49,781 nucleotides of DNA from Acidimicrobiaceae bacterium (GTDB lineage Bacteria; Actinomycetota; Acidimicrobiia; Acidimicrobiales; RAAP-2). Shown here piece after piece: positions 1-8,877 of this stretch. Under the pieces are notes generated by a model that was not told the origin of the DNA, did not search any database, and saw only the letters and a program-made list of their open reading frames with translations. The position numbers and the translations under genes are program-made. How positions within the stretch are numbered: position 1 is the stretch's first letter; each line of letters begins with the position of its first letter. Location of the stretch: contig PKXJ01000018.1 of assembly GCA_003132305.1 (NCBI GenBank), positions 33,780-83,560 on the forward strand. The letters run 5' to 3'.

Positions 1-62
1 GGGGCGAAGGTGCGCGTCGGGCGACGGCACCGGCGGGAGCCCGGCCGACATCGCCTGGTCGG

Positions 63-488
63 TCAGGGCCACCAGACCGTCGTCGCCGGCTCGACTAATG
101 CCCTGTCATCGTGTGCAGTGTTTGGGTCATGGGATTGCTCGACCGCCGGGCTCGTCTTTGGGCATCTGCCCTTCGGACTCACCCATCTCTTTTCAACCCG
201 CACAACAGCCGGCTCCTTGTCCGGTCCGACCAGGCCGAGCGCTTGGCGAACCGCGTAGGTCGACAGATCAACCGCGTTGGCGATCACCCGGAGGCTCATG
301 CCTCGTACACGCCGGCCGCGTCGCCGAACGGGCGTGCATCGCCCGGCAACATTGGCAGTGGAGGCTGCCTCGTCATCGTCGCCGGCTTCTGGTCCTGTAC
401 GGTCTGATTCATCCCTCTGAGGTGGTCCCTTACTCGTGGCGGGAACACCAGTCAAGTGGTTGCTTATTCTTGGCGGCTGACACAACAA
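63..488 (-). CDS. Possible degenerate ORF with a helix-turn-helix-like segment
   Basis: A 141-codon frame with no family I can name. The middle holds a stretch that reads like a helix-turn-helix (SLRVIANAVDLSTYAVRQAL), while the first ~60 residues are low-complexity, polar and Arg/Asp-rich, and the last ~50 have no recognisable fold. It lies just downstream of the AhpD-like gene on the same strand. The composition suggests a decayed or truncated DNA-binding protein, or a chance ORF. I assign no function. Nothing recognisable is seen in bases 1-62. Confidence 0.2.
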   Translation of the reverse strand: MLCQPPRISNHLTGVPATSKGPPQRDESDRTGPEAGDDDEAASTANVAGRCTPVRRRGRRVRGMSLRVIANAVDLSTYAVRQALGLVGPDKEPAVVRVEKRWVSPKGRCPKTSPAVEQSHDPNTAHDDRALVEPATTVWWP

Positions 489-499
489 ACCAGCTACGA

Positions 500-1057
500 C
501 TACGCATCTGAGTCGCCCACTTCCATATCGGATTCCATCGGGACCGCGAGAGCTGCCAAGACTCGCGGAACCATGACGTACGCCGCTGCAGTCACGACAA
601 TTTCGACGTACTCGCGCTCGTTAAACCAGCTGGCCGCCGCGGCTCGCAGCTCGGGGGGAACGCTGCCGTCGCAAATTGCGTCGGTTAATTCTAATGCGGC
701 GCGCTCTAGTCCATTAAAGGCACTCGACTCGGACCAGTTCGGTAGTTCGGCGATCTGTTTGGCAGTGACACCGACGGCTTCGGCCATGAGGACATGGTGG
801 TGCCACTCATAGGAAGAATCGTGACGAAGTGCCGTACGCAAGATGACGAGCTCGCGAAGCGACCGCGATATCAGGCAGTCATCTCTGAGCGTCCAAATGA
901 AGTCAAGCCACGCACGGACTATTTCAGGCGAGTGCGACAGCGCTCGATAAAGATTGATCTGTTTGGCCCCCCGGTTGGAGAGGACTTCCGCTACGTCCGC
1001 AGGAATCTCGCCGAGGCGAGGCCCGTCAAGAGGTCCTTCGTTTGAGATTGCATCCAT
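500..1057 (-). CDS. Carboxymuconolactone decarboxylase (AhpD-like) family protein
   Basis: A 185-aa all-helical protein of the CMD/AhpD superfamily. The family core is seen as SLRELVILRTALRHDSSYEWHHHVLMAEAVG at about residues 66-96, split here only for orientation: an RELVILR helix followed by a YEWxxH helix (Tyr83-Glu84-Trp85, His87/88). It lacks the CxxC of peroxidase-active AhpD, so it belongs to the cysteine-free branch often linked to aromatic-acid or lactone catabolism. The ATG at 1057 has a good ribosome site (AGGAAGGG, 6 nt upstream). It is monocistronic as far as can be seen, with 700 bp of non-coding DNA upstream. Substrate unknown; a decarboxylase, lactonase or hydrolase role in the same catabolic scheme is possible. 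Confidence 0.85.
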   Translation of the reverse strand: MDAISNEGPLDGPRLGEIPADVAEVLSNRGAKQINLYRALSHSPEIVRAWLDFIWTLRDDCLISRSLRELVILRTALRHDSSYEWHHHVLMAEAVGVTAKQIAELPNWSESSAFNGLERAALELTDAICDGSVPPELRAAAASWFNEREYVEIVVTAAAYVMVPRVLAALAVPMESDMEVGDSDA

Positions 1058-1767
1058 ATGAAACCCTTCCTAGAATCGTGTTGGAATCTCTCGACTAGCG
1101 TTTGGCAAAGGGAATGTTGTGGCACATCGGTGGTCGTGGCGCCCTGGTCTTGGTCTTTTAAAAAAACGTGCCTGGCGTCGTGCCCTCGATCTCGGGTCCG
1201 GGTATGCAGCGGGTGTTAGGGCTTCTGAAATCACGGACCTGCCCCTCGACGCATCGGGCCCGCAGCCAACGATGTGGCACGGCATCGATCCCATGACAAC
1301 TCCGCCTTCGTTACCCGCAGACGAAAATGGGCCCGGAACGATCTGAGCGAACCCGCAATTAAGCGAGATCCCTACGCTGAAGGGATTCGGAATTCGCGAC
1401 AACTGTGTGATGTGTCGCGATGATACCGCTGGTCGCTTCGGAACGATACCTAGTGAACACAAGTTCGATGTGGCCGTCCAAGCAGTTCCCCACATTTGGC
1501 TGTGGCGCCACGATGCATAAGCCACCATTCTTTCGCCGTCGATGGAGGCGCGCCCGGCATGCGTCTTCGATCGTGACATCTGATGTCGATCGCAGGCGGG
1601 CGCTGCGCCTTTGCTGTGCCCCTGGCACGCAGTTGTGATGTCGATATCGACTCTCTCGCGGCGCAAACGATGCGCGTCCGAGAGCCCGTTCCCGTCTACT
1701 CCGCCGACGAGCCATTCCGACGTTCGATCCACCCCAGGATTCATTCGGGTCTGCGAATCGTGCGACA
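1058..1767. other. 710-bp stretch without a recognisable gene
   Basis: Several overlapping open frames exist on both strands, but none gives a protein with family motifs, and their compositions are unlike the neighbouring genes. The stretch must hold the promoter of the AhpD-like gene (start 1057) and the 3' end signals of the acyl-CoA ligase. I see no convincing hairpin terminator or -35/-10 pair. It may be decayed coding DNA. Confidence 0.5.
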
Positions 1768-3429
1768 CTACTCGTGAACCGGCGACGCGGCTCGGTCAGA
1801 ACGTGATGCGAGCGGGGAGATCCGCAACTCCTTACGTAGAAGTTTTCCCAGGCTATTGCGGGGTAATCTCTCGACGAATGCCCACTGCTTTGGGCATTTG
1901 TACGACGCCAATCGAGCCTTAGCGTGGGCTAAAAGTTCTGCGGTATCGAGTTGCCCACCGGCTACAGGAACGATCCAGGCCATCACTTCTTCCCCCCACT
2001 GATCCGAGGCGACTCCCGCCACTGCGGCCTCCAAGACTGCCGGATGGGTCTCGAGGACGAGCTCGACCTCTCGGGGATAAACGTTGTACCCACCCGTAAT
2101 AATCAGTTCCTTGATGCGGCCAGTTATCCTCACGTAACCAGAGTCCGAATCAGATTGTGCGATGTCCCCCGTCCGGAACCAGCCATCCTCATCGATAGCT
2201 TCCACTGTCGCTTGAGGATTCATCCAATACGCGTCGGCCACTTGCGGTCCGCGAACAAGTAGCTCGCCATTCTCACCCGAACGAACTGACGTGCCATCCG
2301 GCCCGACAATCCGTACCTCGACCCCCGGCAGGGGCAGACCGATACATCCCGGCAATCGCGGTCCGTCGTAGGGATTGCTCACGTCGAGCCCAGATTCGGT
2401 GGTCCCGTAGCGCTCAAGTACGGGCTCTCCGAGACAATCAGCTAGACGTCTGAAGAGTTCCTGACTAAGAGGGGCGGAGCCCGACACCGCCAGGCGAAGC
2501 GTCCCTCCTCTACTGGCCATCAGCGCCTCGAGACCCACCCCGGCGCCTAATAGCCGCTCGTACATGGCCGGGACCGCCAAGAGAACCGTGGCTCGACTTT
2601 CCACCGCCGACGCCACGAACGTCCCAGGATCGAACGACCTCATCACTGTCGCGCAGGACCCAGTGACGAGAGCGGCATTCACTCCGCCCAAGCCATGCTG
2701 ATGAGTCAGTGGCAGCGCATGAAAGACAACGTCGTCGGGCGTCCAACGCCACGACCTCGTCACGGCTCGAACGGAAGCCAGCACATTGGTGTGTGTCAAC
2801 AGCACTCCCTTGGGAGTACCAGTCGTACCCGACGTATAGGCGAGTATCGCGGTGGCGTCTTCATCAAAAGCCGCCGGTTCGGCGACGAGACCTTTAGGCA
2901 GAGGTTCATCAAGGCTGATGACCGTTGCGACAGAACCTCTAAAGGTGGCACCACTCGCGCTGTCCGCGAACGCAACGACGGCGCCGCTGTCATCGACCAG
3001 ATGAGCGAGCTCTGGCGCGGCCAGCGCCGGATCGACCAGGACGACAACTCCGCCCGCTCGAAGGACTGCCATGTACGCAATGACAAACGCCAGGCTGTTG
3101 TACCCGCACAAAATGGCTCGATCGCCTGGAACGAAGTTTCGTGTTAACAACCACCCAGCGAGACGTCCCGCGGCGTCGTCAAGCTCGCCGTGGGTTTGCT
3201 CCACACCCTCTTGGGGAAACGCCAGAGCGCGACGATGTGGAAACCGGATCGCGGTCTCGGCAAACTGTTGGGGCAGCGTTCCGCCCTCGAGCCATTCGAA
3301 CGTGGGCCGCGACACTTCTCCAGAACCCACGTGCCGCATCCACGCTCGCAACGTCGAGACATCAATGTTGTCACGTGACCCCACGGCCGTCACGCCTGAC
3401 TGCCTAACGCCCCCGACCAGGCCTCGCAC
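1768..3429 (-). CDS. AMP-forming acyl-CoA ligase (ANL superfamily)
   Basis: A 553-aa class I adenylate-forming enzyme that should activate a carboxylic acid with ATP and couple it to CoA in the cytosol. The P-loop-like A3 motif YTSGTTGTPKG is at residues 198-208, the ERYGTTESG substrate/ATP motif is in the middle, the hinge DGWFRTGDIAQ follows, and the C-terminal catalytic lysine is in PRNSLGK (Lys529). The GTG start at 3429 has GAGG 7 nt upstream and overlaps the crotonase gene by 40 nt; an internal ATG at 3339 is the alternative. The overlap implies co-transcription with the crotonase. Length and motifs fit medium/long-chain or aromatic-acid CoA ligases; the exact acid cannot be read from the sequence. 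Confidence 0.92.
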   Translation of the reverse strand: MRGLVGGVRQSGVTAVGSRDNIDVSTLRAWMRHVGSGEVSRPTFEWLEGGTLPQQFAETAIRFPHRRALAFPQEGVEQTHGELDDAAGRLAGWLLTRNFVPGDRAILCGYNSLAFVIAYMAVLRAGGVVVLVDPALAAPELAHLVDDSGAVVAFADSASGATFRGSVATVISLDEPLPKGLVAEPAAFDEDATAILAYTSGTTGTPKGVLLTHTNVLASVRAVTRSWRWTPDDVVFHALPLTHQHGLGGVNAALVTGSCATVMRSFDPGTFVASAVESRATVLLAVPAMYERLLGAGVGLEALMASRGGTLRLAVSGSAPLSQELFRRLADCLGEPVLERYGTTESGLDVSNPYDGPRLPGCIGLPLPGVEVRIVGPDGTSVRSGENGELLVRGPQVADAYWMNPQATVEAIDEDGWFRTGDIAQSDSDSGYVRITGRIKELIITGGYNVYPREVELVLETHPAVLEAAVAGVASDQWGEEVMAWIVPVAGGQLDTAELLAHAKARLASYKCPKQWAFVERLPRNSLGKLLRKELRISPLASRSDRAASPVHE

Positions 3430-4094
3430 TCCGAGGCCTCAGCCCGAAGGCGCGAGAGAATACCCGATGCGTTCGACGACATTTTGATGCTCGCCGCGGC
3501 CCCATTCGGCGATTGGCCAAGGCCCGTCGCGACCTCAAGTGCTTCTGCTATCGGATCAACACATAGCCGGTCAATTAAGCCAATCGCGTGCGCCTCGGGC
3601 GCGTCAACCCACCGGGCGGTGAGACAGATATCTAGAGCCCGTCCCCTCCCTACCATTTCAGGAAGAGCCCACATGCCGATCGGGACCCCATGATGAACGC
3701 CAGGGAAGCGAAATCGGGCGCCCGGTCCGGCGATCCTCATGTCCGACGCCAAAGCAATTTGCGCCCCTCCCCCCACTGCGGGGCCCTCAATCACGGCAAG
3801 TATCGGACACGGTGACAGAAGCATCGTTTCGTAGAGGTCGTATAGGGCGCGACTTATTTCCGCCCGTTCCGCATCCGCTAACTTCACGTCAGCCCCTGAT
3901 GAAAATGCCTCGGCGTGCGTACTGCCAATCACGACCACGCCTTCGGTCATAGACGACACGTCATCTTTCAACTGCCGGACCAAGTCAAGACCCAGCGAGT
4001 TTCGGCTGGCGAGGTGAGAGAAGCGAAAACGGCTCACTGCGGGCAACGGGTTATCAACAACGTAGGAGCCGCTAGTAAATTGTCGTTCCGTCAT
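3390..4094 (-). CDS. Crotonase-fold (enoyl-CoA hydratase/isomerase family) protein lacking both catalytic Glu
   Basis: A 234-aa crotonase-superfamily protein. The oxyanion-hole segments are present (FSSGADVKL near residues 64-72 and GPAVGGGAQIALASD near 104-118), as is the FRFPGVHHGVPIG strand. In enoyl-CoA hydratases two glutamates act on water, in GGGCELA and in GQPE. Here the first position is Gln112 (GGGAQIALA) and the second is Gly132 (RFPGV). Classical hydratase chemistry is therefore unlikely; isomerase, decarboxylase, thioesterase or C-C lyase activity on a CoA ester is more plausible. It is the first gene of a two-gene unit with the acyl-CoA ligase and lies about 60 bp downstream of a candidate operator (4156-4175). 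Confidence 0.88.
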   Translation of the reverse strand: MTERQFTSGSYVVDNPLPAVSRFRFSHLASRNSLGLDLVRQLKDDVSSMTEGVVVIGSTHAEAFSSGADVKLADAERAEISRALYDLYETMLLSPCPILAVIEGPAVGGGAQIALASDMRIAGPGARFRFPGVHHGVPIGMWALPEMVGRGRALDICLTARWVDAPEAHAIGLIDRLCVDPIAEALEVATGLGQSPNGAAASIKMSSNASGILSRLRAEASECEAWSGALGSQA

Positions 4095-4155
4095 CGCGAC
4101 ATCACGCTCAAACTTCCCTCACCGGACCGTGGGTAACAACAACCCGACCTCTCTT

Positions 4156-4175
4156 GATGTTACATGATATACCAA
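4156..4175. promoter_or_regulatory. Candidate GntR-type operator upstream of crotonase/ligase unit
   Basis: GATGTTACATGATATACCAA lies in the 297-bp gap (4095-4391) between the crotonase start and the nitrilase stop, on the promoter side of the crotonase gene. Its core TGATATACCA is an imperfect inverted repeat of the TGRTA/TAYCA kind typical of FadR/FCD-subfamily GntR regulators. It matches 17 of 20 positions of the site at 29885-29904 upstream of the CoA-transferase. A 100-codon frame through this gap (4108-4410, minus) is rejected as a gene because it would cover this site and has no family motif. Confidence 0.45.
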
Positions 4176-4391
4176 CTTGAATGAAAGGACCCTGGGCCCC
4201 ACGTCTCGCTGCCCGATGATAGAAAGTCTCGACCAACTCCTGGCTCACCCGAGCGATTCCGGCATAAAGTGCCGACCCGCCGACCAGTGCGCCACGACGC
4301 GCCAGTCCACGCCATCGCGACTGGCTCTTCGACGCGACGTGACGCCTTGCATTGACGTCTCGCCAGACTTGAGTCCACAAGGCGAGAGTGA

Positions 4392-5270
4392 TCACGGGTC
4401 CGACGGCCACGACGGCGCGTCATAACCCAATAGCTCGCCGTACACATCGCAACGACGGTCCCCAAGCGGCGACATCCCGGGGCCCCGATCCCTCGCCGCA
4501 GTCACTTGGTCGAGGTCCAACTCGGCCACGACGGTCCCCGGGGTGCAAGCGTCAAGTGGTCCAAGGAGCGCCCGTCCGAAGGGATCGACACACACTGATC
4601 GCCCCAAAAAGGTATATGGCGCCGTCGTGCCAACTTGATCGGCGCAGACGACAAAAGTTCCATTTAGCTTGGCCTGGACGAACACCCCTTCGACCTGTCC
4701 GATACTCTCGGTCGGACCCGGGGCTTTGATATCGAAGCCACTCACCCACGCCGTAGGCACGGCGACGACGTCGGCACCGCGTAGGGCGAGGATTCGAAGC
4801 ACCTCGGGAAATCGAAGATCGTAGCAGAGCGCGACCCCAAGTCGAATATCGCCGAGCTCGAAGATCGGAAGCCCACGGTTGCCGGCGTCAAACACAGTTC
4901 GCTCTTCGCTAAACAGATGGAGCTTCCGGTACGTGCCGAGAATGTTGCCCTCGGGTCCAATGACGACGGCGGAATTGAACAAGCCCCCATTTGCCGCCTC
5001 GGCGAATCCGCCCACCACGGCAACCTGATGAATCCGGGCCTGGTCCGCCCACGCGGACAGGATCAGGCCCGGATCATCGACGCTCTCGGCGGAGGCAAGG
5101 AGAGCCTGATGGTCTAGACGGTAGCCGGAGACAGCAAGCTCCGGCAACACGACGAGGGAGGCCCCGGAGCTGGCGGCGACGCGTATGGCTTCGGTTGTCG
5201 TCTCGAGGTTCGTGGCCAGTTCGGGAGATGAGCAGTCAAGCTGAGAGAGTCCGATGTGGAAGTTCCGCAC
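4392..5270 (-). CDS. Carbon-nitrogen hydrolase (nitrilase superfamily, omega-amidase/amidase type)
   Basis: A cytosolic C-N hydrolase with the complete Glu-Lys-Cys triad: LPELAVSGY (Glu44), GTYRKLHLF (Lys116) and GVALCYDLRFPE (Cys149), counted from the GTG at 5270. That start gives VRNFHIGLSQLDCS, matching the usual family N-terminus, and sits 5 nt after the cyclase stop. A TTG at 5318 would add 16 residues and overlap the cyclase. The CYDLRFPE context is shared by Nit2/omega-amidases and aliphatic amidases rather than true nitrilases. In pyridine-ring degradation an omega-amidase of this family removes ammonia from alpha-ketoglutaramate; a similar role here is inference. Second gene of a unit headed by the cyclase. 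Confidence 0.9.
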   Translation of the reverse strand: MRNFHIGLSQLDCSSPELATNLETTTEAIRVAASSGASLVVLPELAVSGYRLDHQALLASAESVDDPGLILSAWADQARIHQVAVVGGFAEAANGGLFNSAVVIGPEGNILGTYRKLHLFSEERTVFDAGNRGLPIFELGDIRLGVALCYDLRFPEVLRILALRGADVVAVPTAWVSGFDIKAPGPTESIGQVEGVFVQAKLNGTFVVCADQVGTTAPYTFLGRSVCVDPFGRALLGPLDACTPGTVVAELDLDQVTAARDRGPGMSPLGDRRCDVYGELLGYDAPSWPSDP

Positions 5271-5274
5271 GCCG

Positions 5275-6126
5275 TCAAGCCGAATGGCTCGCAAGGGTCC
5301 CCGAGCCGAGTCCCTCAATCACGTCATTGGTGCCGATATCGAAAAACGCCATGATTCGACATGGGCAAGCCTCGCCCCCTTCGATCTTCCAAGGAAACGC
5401 TCCGATGACACACCGAAGATTGAGCACCTCATCAAGGTCTCCGCCCACATTTTCAGCATGGATGCAACCATCCTGGAAGGCCAGGTGGTGCATGGGAAAG
5501 ATGTCACTGCTGACATGGCGCCCGGAGAGATGGTGGGTGTAGTTGTACTCACCGCCGAAGAACTCCAGAGCCTTCATACCCACATGCTTTTCGAACCGGG
5601 CGAGCATGTCTGGACGCATGTCGCGAATCGTGGTGTTCATGGGATGATCACCGGAACCCGCATCGATTCCCCACCATCTGATTTCCATCTCTGCCATCCA
5701 GCGCGCAAGCTCAACGCCGCCACCCGGGTGCATCGTAAAATAGCGGACAAGGTCCTGATTTGGCTGCCCCTGGTAGTACCGGTGGAACCCAGTGTGAATG
5801 ATCAGGATGTCCCCTTTCTTCACCTCTACCTTCGACGTGATGTGTTCGGGCTTGATGATGTCCCAGTCGGAGACAACATCAGACACGTCAACGACGACCC
5901 CCTCGTGAATAAGCTTGGTCAGAGGGAGTGAGGCCATATCGAGACCTCCGTCCGTGCCGTGCATCGGCCCGTCCAAATGTGTCCCGCTATGCAGGGACGT
6001 TTCAATGCGCTGGGAGACGATTTGGTTGGTCTGCAAATTCTGCGTGTAGTAGATCTTGCTTCCTGGGTATCCGACCCACCCTGGTGTATGCAGCCCCCAC
6101 TTGTGGGTCATATCGACAATTTTCAT
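5275..6126 (-). CDS. Cyclase family protein (kynurenine-formamidase/KynB-like metal hydrolase)
   Basis: A 283-aa member of the cyclase (KynB/isatin hydrolase) family, which uses a divalent metal to hydrolyse amides or lactams. The family signature HxGTHxDxPxH is complete: His46-Ser-Gly-Thr-His50-Leu-Asp52-Gly-Pro-Met-His56. Further family segments are KKGDILIIHTG and WWGIDAGSGDHP. It is longer than bacterial KynB (~210 aa) and closer to the larger group of isatin-hydrolase-like proteins. ATG at 6126 has AAGGA 6 nt upstream. The nitrilase gene follows 4 nt after its stop, so the pair probably acts in sequence on a cyclic or formyl amide. A perfect 8+1+8 palindrome lies 29 bp upstream. Confidence 0.9.
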   Translation of the reverse strand: MKIVDMTHKWGLHTPGWVGYPGSKIYYTQNLQTNQIVSQRIETSLHSGTHLDGPMHGTDGGLDMASLPLTKLIHEGVVVDVSDVVSDWDIIKPEHITSKVEVKKGDILIIHTGFHRYYQGQPNQDLVRYFTMHPGGGVELARWMAEMEIRWWGIDAGSGDHPMNTTIRDMRPDMLARFEKHVGMKALEFFGGEYNYTHHLSGRHVSSDIFPMHHLAFQDGCIHAENVGGDLDEVLNLRCVIGAFPWKIEGGEACPCRIMAFFDIGTNDVIEGLGSGTLASHSA

Positions 6127-6154
6127 ACTTATCCTTTAGCCGAGGGGAAGGTAA

Positions 6155-6171
6155 TGGTATAAATTATACCA
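6155..6171. promoter_or_regulatory. Perfect 17-bp palindrome overlapping the cyclase promoter
   Basis: TGGTATAAATTATACCA is an exact inverted repeat (8 + 1 + 8). On the minus strand it contains TATAAT, a perfect -10 box, placed so that transcription would begin about 20-25 nt before the cyclase ATG at 6126. An operator sitting on the -10 element fits repression by a dimeric regulator. The TATACCAA half is shared with sites at 4156-4175 and 31657-31673. Assignment to the GntR gene at 34986 is inference. Confidence 0.6.
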
Positions 6172-6236
6172 AGCTGACTGGTTGCCATGCTGGCGAATCG
6201 CCCTAGCCGCTCGGACCTCTCGGTCTGAGGTCTGAG

Positions 6237-7490
6237 TCAGTCTTCTGCGACAGGCTTGCGCCCGGAGCCATGGTTGAAGCCACCCCGTAACCGGTACCAG
6301 GCGTGCTCGACCAGGCGAACTCTGGGTGTGCGCCAACAACGGAGCGGGTGATGTTCGTCATGCATCAAGCACATATTGCATGACACACAGGCGGGCATGG
6401 TTTCCGGATCAACTTCAAGCCTCCGGACCAGGTCGGGTTGGCGGATGAACGGCCGGGCCAGTGATACGAAGTCTGCATCGCCGCTGTCGATGACCTCCGA
6501 CATGGTCGACGGGCGCCGAATCCCACCGACCAGGATGATGGTGGTGTCGACGCGTGCCCGGAGCTTCGTGGCGAAGTCGCGAAAGTAAGCCTCGGGTTCA
6601 CCCGAGCGAAAGACTCGGTGAAAGAGCAGGTCCTCGACGGCGCGGCGGCGGTCGACCGCCACGTACGGGCGGATCGAAGCCGAAACGTAGTCGCTCATGA
6701 GGTTGGACGATACCTCGATGCCGTCCAGGCCAGCCTCCACGAGTCGAGCCGCACCAGCCACGGCGACATCGACGCCAAGACCTCCGGGAGTATCGACCAA
6801 ATCTGCGAAACCCAGCTTCATCGTCAACGCGATCTCTTTGGGCACGGCCGCGCGGACTTCGCGCACCACGGCCAGCGGGAACTGCAAGCGCGCGTCCGAC
6901 GAACCCCCCCAGCGGTCCGTCCGCTGGTTTGTGAGCGGCGACACGAACTCACTGATCAGGTAGCCGTTCGCTCCATGGATATGAACGCCGTCGAAACCAG
7001 ACTCCGCCGCTCTCCGGGCCGCAGAGGCGAACGCCGTTACTGCCTCATCCACTTCATCGGCGGTGGCCCCCACCACGTGTCGCCCGGTCATGACGTTTGA
7101 CACTGCGGATGGGGCGAGCGGGCGAACACCCGGAACCATCGACTGGCTTCCAGCATGCCCGATTTGACAGAAGATCAGACCGCCTTCCCGGTGGACGGCT
7201 GTGGTCAGGCGCACGAGTCCGGGGATGTGCTCGTCCGAACTGATCCCGGTCTGGAACATTCCATAGCGCCCACGCGGGTGACAGAACATGTGCCCGCTGA
7301 AGGCAACGCCAACCCCGCCTCGGGCAAGAGCGGTGTGCAGCTTGATCATCTGATCGGTGACGAATCCGTCTGGTCCTGCCGTCGACTCGCCGGTGCCGGC
7401 CCGAATAATCCGATTGGAAGTTTGAACCGGGCCGATCACGCCAGGCTGCAAGAACGATGGTCTCCCGGCACCCGGTGTCGGTGACGTCAA
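6237..7490 (-). CDS. Old Yellow Enzyme-family FMN oxidoreductase
   Basis: A 417-aa TIM-barrel flavoenzyme that should reduce activated C=C bonds (enones, enoyl-CoA or aromatic intermediates) with NAD(P)H. Seen are the start of the barrel (LQPGVIGPVQTSNRIIRAGT), the active-site HIHGANGYLISEFVSP (His170/His172, Asn175, Tyr177), NQRTDRWGGS (189-197) and a phosphate-binding FVSLARPFIRQPDL. A cysteine cluster CVSCNMC...C (Cys368, 371, 374, 385) resembles the [4Fe-4S] ligands of 2,4-dienoyl-CoA-reductase-type relatives, but the C-terminal FAD/NADPH domain of that group is absent. TTG start at 7490 with AGGA just upstream; a GTG at 7439 would remove the N-terminal barrel strand. Stands alone, divergent from the cox maturation genes. 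Confidence 0.88.
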   Translation of the reverse strand: MTSPTPGAGRPSFLQPGVIGPVQTSNRIIRAGTGESTAGPDGFVTDQMIKLHTALARGGVGVAFSGHMFCHPRGRYGMFQTGISSDEHIPGLVRLTTAVHREGGLIFCQIGHAGSQSMVPGVRPLAPSAVSNVMTGRHVVGATADEVDEAVTAFASAARRAAESGFDGVHIHGANGYLISEFVSPLTNQRTDRWGGSSDARLQFPLAVVREVRAAVPKEIALTMKLGFADLVDTPGGLGVDVAVAGAARLVEAGLDGIEVSSNLMSDYVSASIRPYVAVDRRRAVEDLLFHRVFRSGEPEAYFRDFATKLRARVDTTIILVGGIRRPSTMSEVIDSGDADFVSLARPFIRQPDLVRRLEVDPETMPACVSCNMCLMHDEHHPLRCWRTPRVRLVEHAWYRLRGGFNHGSGRKPVAED

Positions 7491-7944
7491 CGTCCTACGC
7501 CCTTGTTGTAGTTGACTTCACGAAAGTTGCGCATCAACAATCTGCCTTTCTGGTAGCGAATGCTCGTGGCGAATGTTCCGAGCCATCTCTCCAGAGCATC
7601 GCATACCGCGCTCCTGAGTCCGATGGCCCTTGTCCGACGTGACTCAACTGCTTTAGCACCCTTGCACCGTACCTCTAACGAGTTGCCAGGGAGGGCGCTC
7701 GCTAACGCTCTTTATCGAATGGCATACAAGCGAGTAGGTCACGGACTGAACGTGAGATAACTCTTGCTAGGTTGTGTTGAGGGAAGTTAAGGTGCCAAAA
7801 TCTGCTTGCTGCTCGGCAACATATGAGTTGATCGGGGTCAATACGTCGGTGAGGTTCAGGCATCGTTCGACGCAAGGACCATGAGAAAAGGGGCCCTTAA
7901 GTAGCCCGATCATCGTAGAACCAACCGGGACCTTGGAGGTAATC
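7491..7944. other. Divergent intergenic region
   Basis: About 450 bp between the OYE gene (minus) and the coxD-type gene (plus). It must carry both promoters. Short frames here have no family motifs. I see no palindrome of the TGRTATAYCA kind and no convincing -35/-10 pair. The end of the region carries the strong ribosome site GGAGGT (7935-7940) of the next gene. Confidence 0.5.
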
Positions 7945-7950
7945 GTGGGG

Positions 7951-8877
7951 ATGGAAACCATTGAACGATCCTGGGAGCCGATGGATGAAAAGCTCACCGT
8001 AGAGGTGGTCTCCGCGGCTTTGGTGAAGCACGCCTATCTCGCGGACGAGGGTCTGGCCACCTCGATCTTCTTGTCCATGGCCCTGAACAAGCCGCTTCTG
8101 CTCGAAGGTGAAGCAGGCGTGGGCAAGACCGAAGTGGCCAAGGTGCTGGCCGCGTGGACGGGTGGAAAGTTACTGCGGCTTCAGTGCTACGAGGGTATCG
8201 ACGTGGCCCAGGCGATCTACGAATGGGACTACGCACGTCAGCTGCTTCATCTTCGCACCGCTGAAGCCTCGGGTGCCACGGCCGCCACCGAGGACGAGTT
8301 GTATTCGGAGCGGTTTCTGGTCCGTCGCCCTCTTCTGGCCGCGATCGACCACGGGGCCGGCCCCCCGCCGGTCCTCTTGATCGACGAAGTGGACAGGGCC
8401 GACGATGAGTTCGAGGCAATGCTGCTCGAAGTACTTTCGGACTACACGGTCAGTGTCCCCGAACTCACCACCTTTAGGGCGAAGGTACCCCCGCGAGTGG
8501 TCCTCACGTCGAACCGCACCCGGGACGTGCACGACGCCCTCAAGCGACGTTGTCTCTACCACTGGATCGACCACCCTGACTTCGAACGAGAAGTGGCCAT
8601 CGTGGGGCTGCGAGTTCCCGACGCCTTTCCTGGCCTGGTCCGCCAGGTGGCCGCGGCGGTGGAGGCATTGAGGGACCTACATCTCTATAAGCCACCCGGC
8701 GTCGCCGAGACGATCGATTGGGTGGCGGCTCTCGCCGCCCTCGGGCGCCGCGAGATCGATGAGCGAAGTGTCGCGCTCTCCTTGGGTTCGGTACTCAAGT
8801 ATCAAGAAGACCAAGCCACGGCCCGCAACGCTGGATTAGGCGAACTGGTCCGCGTGGCACTCCAGCGTGGCCACTAA
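7951..8877 (+). CDS. coxD: MoxR-family AAA+ ATPase, CoxD-like maturation factor
   Basis: A ~308-aa AAA+ ATPase. Walker A is GEAGVGKT (residues 53-60 from the ATG at 7951), Walker B is VLLIDEVD (141-148), followed by sensor-1 VLTSNRTRDVHDALKRRC. In carboxydotrophs CoxD is a membrane-linked AAA+ ATPase needed to insert sulfur and copper in the Mo active site; homologues accompany many Cox-type Mo hydroxylases. The gene overlaps the coxE-type gene by 11 nt, and this D-E pair is the usual arrangement. GGAGGT at 7935-7940 serves either a GTG at 7945 or the ATG at 7951. It probably acts in trans for the three large-subunit genes in this window, since no other copy is seen. Confidence 0.92.
   Translation: METIERSWEPMDEKLTVEVVSAALVKHAYLADEGLATSIFLSMALNKPLLLEGEAGVGKTEVAKVLAAWTGGKLLRLQCYEGIDVAQAIYEWDYARQLLHLRTAEASGATAATEDELYSERFLVRRPLLAAIDHGAGPPPVLLIDEVDRADDEFEAMLLEVLSDYTVSVPELTTFRAKVPPRVVLTSNRTRDVHDALKRRCLYHWIDHPDFEREVAIVGLRVPDAFPGLVRQVAAAVEALRDLHLYKPPGVAETIDWVAALAALGRREIDERSVALSLGSVLKYQEDQATARNAGLGELVRVALQRGH

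Noticed and set aside
1070-1768. 232-codon minus-strand frame in the 1.1-1.8 kb gap
   Set aside because: Irregular composition, no family similarity, and other frames of similar length overlap it; no evidence of translation.
4108-4410. 100-codon minus-strand frame between crotonase and nitrilase genes
   Set aside because: It has no family motif, overlaps the nitrilase 3' end and would cover the candidate operator/promoter region of the crotonase gene.
7994-8574. Long minus-strand frames opposite the coxD-type gene
   Set aside because: The plus strand carries Walker A, Walker B and sensor motifs; the minus frames are GC-rich shadows rich in Arg and Pro.
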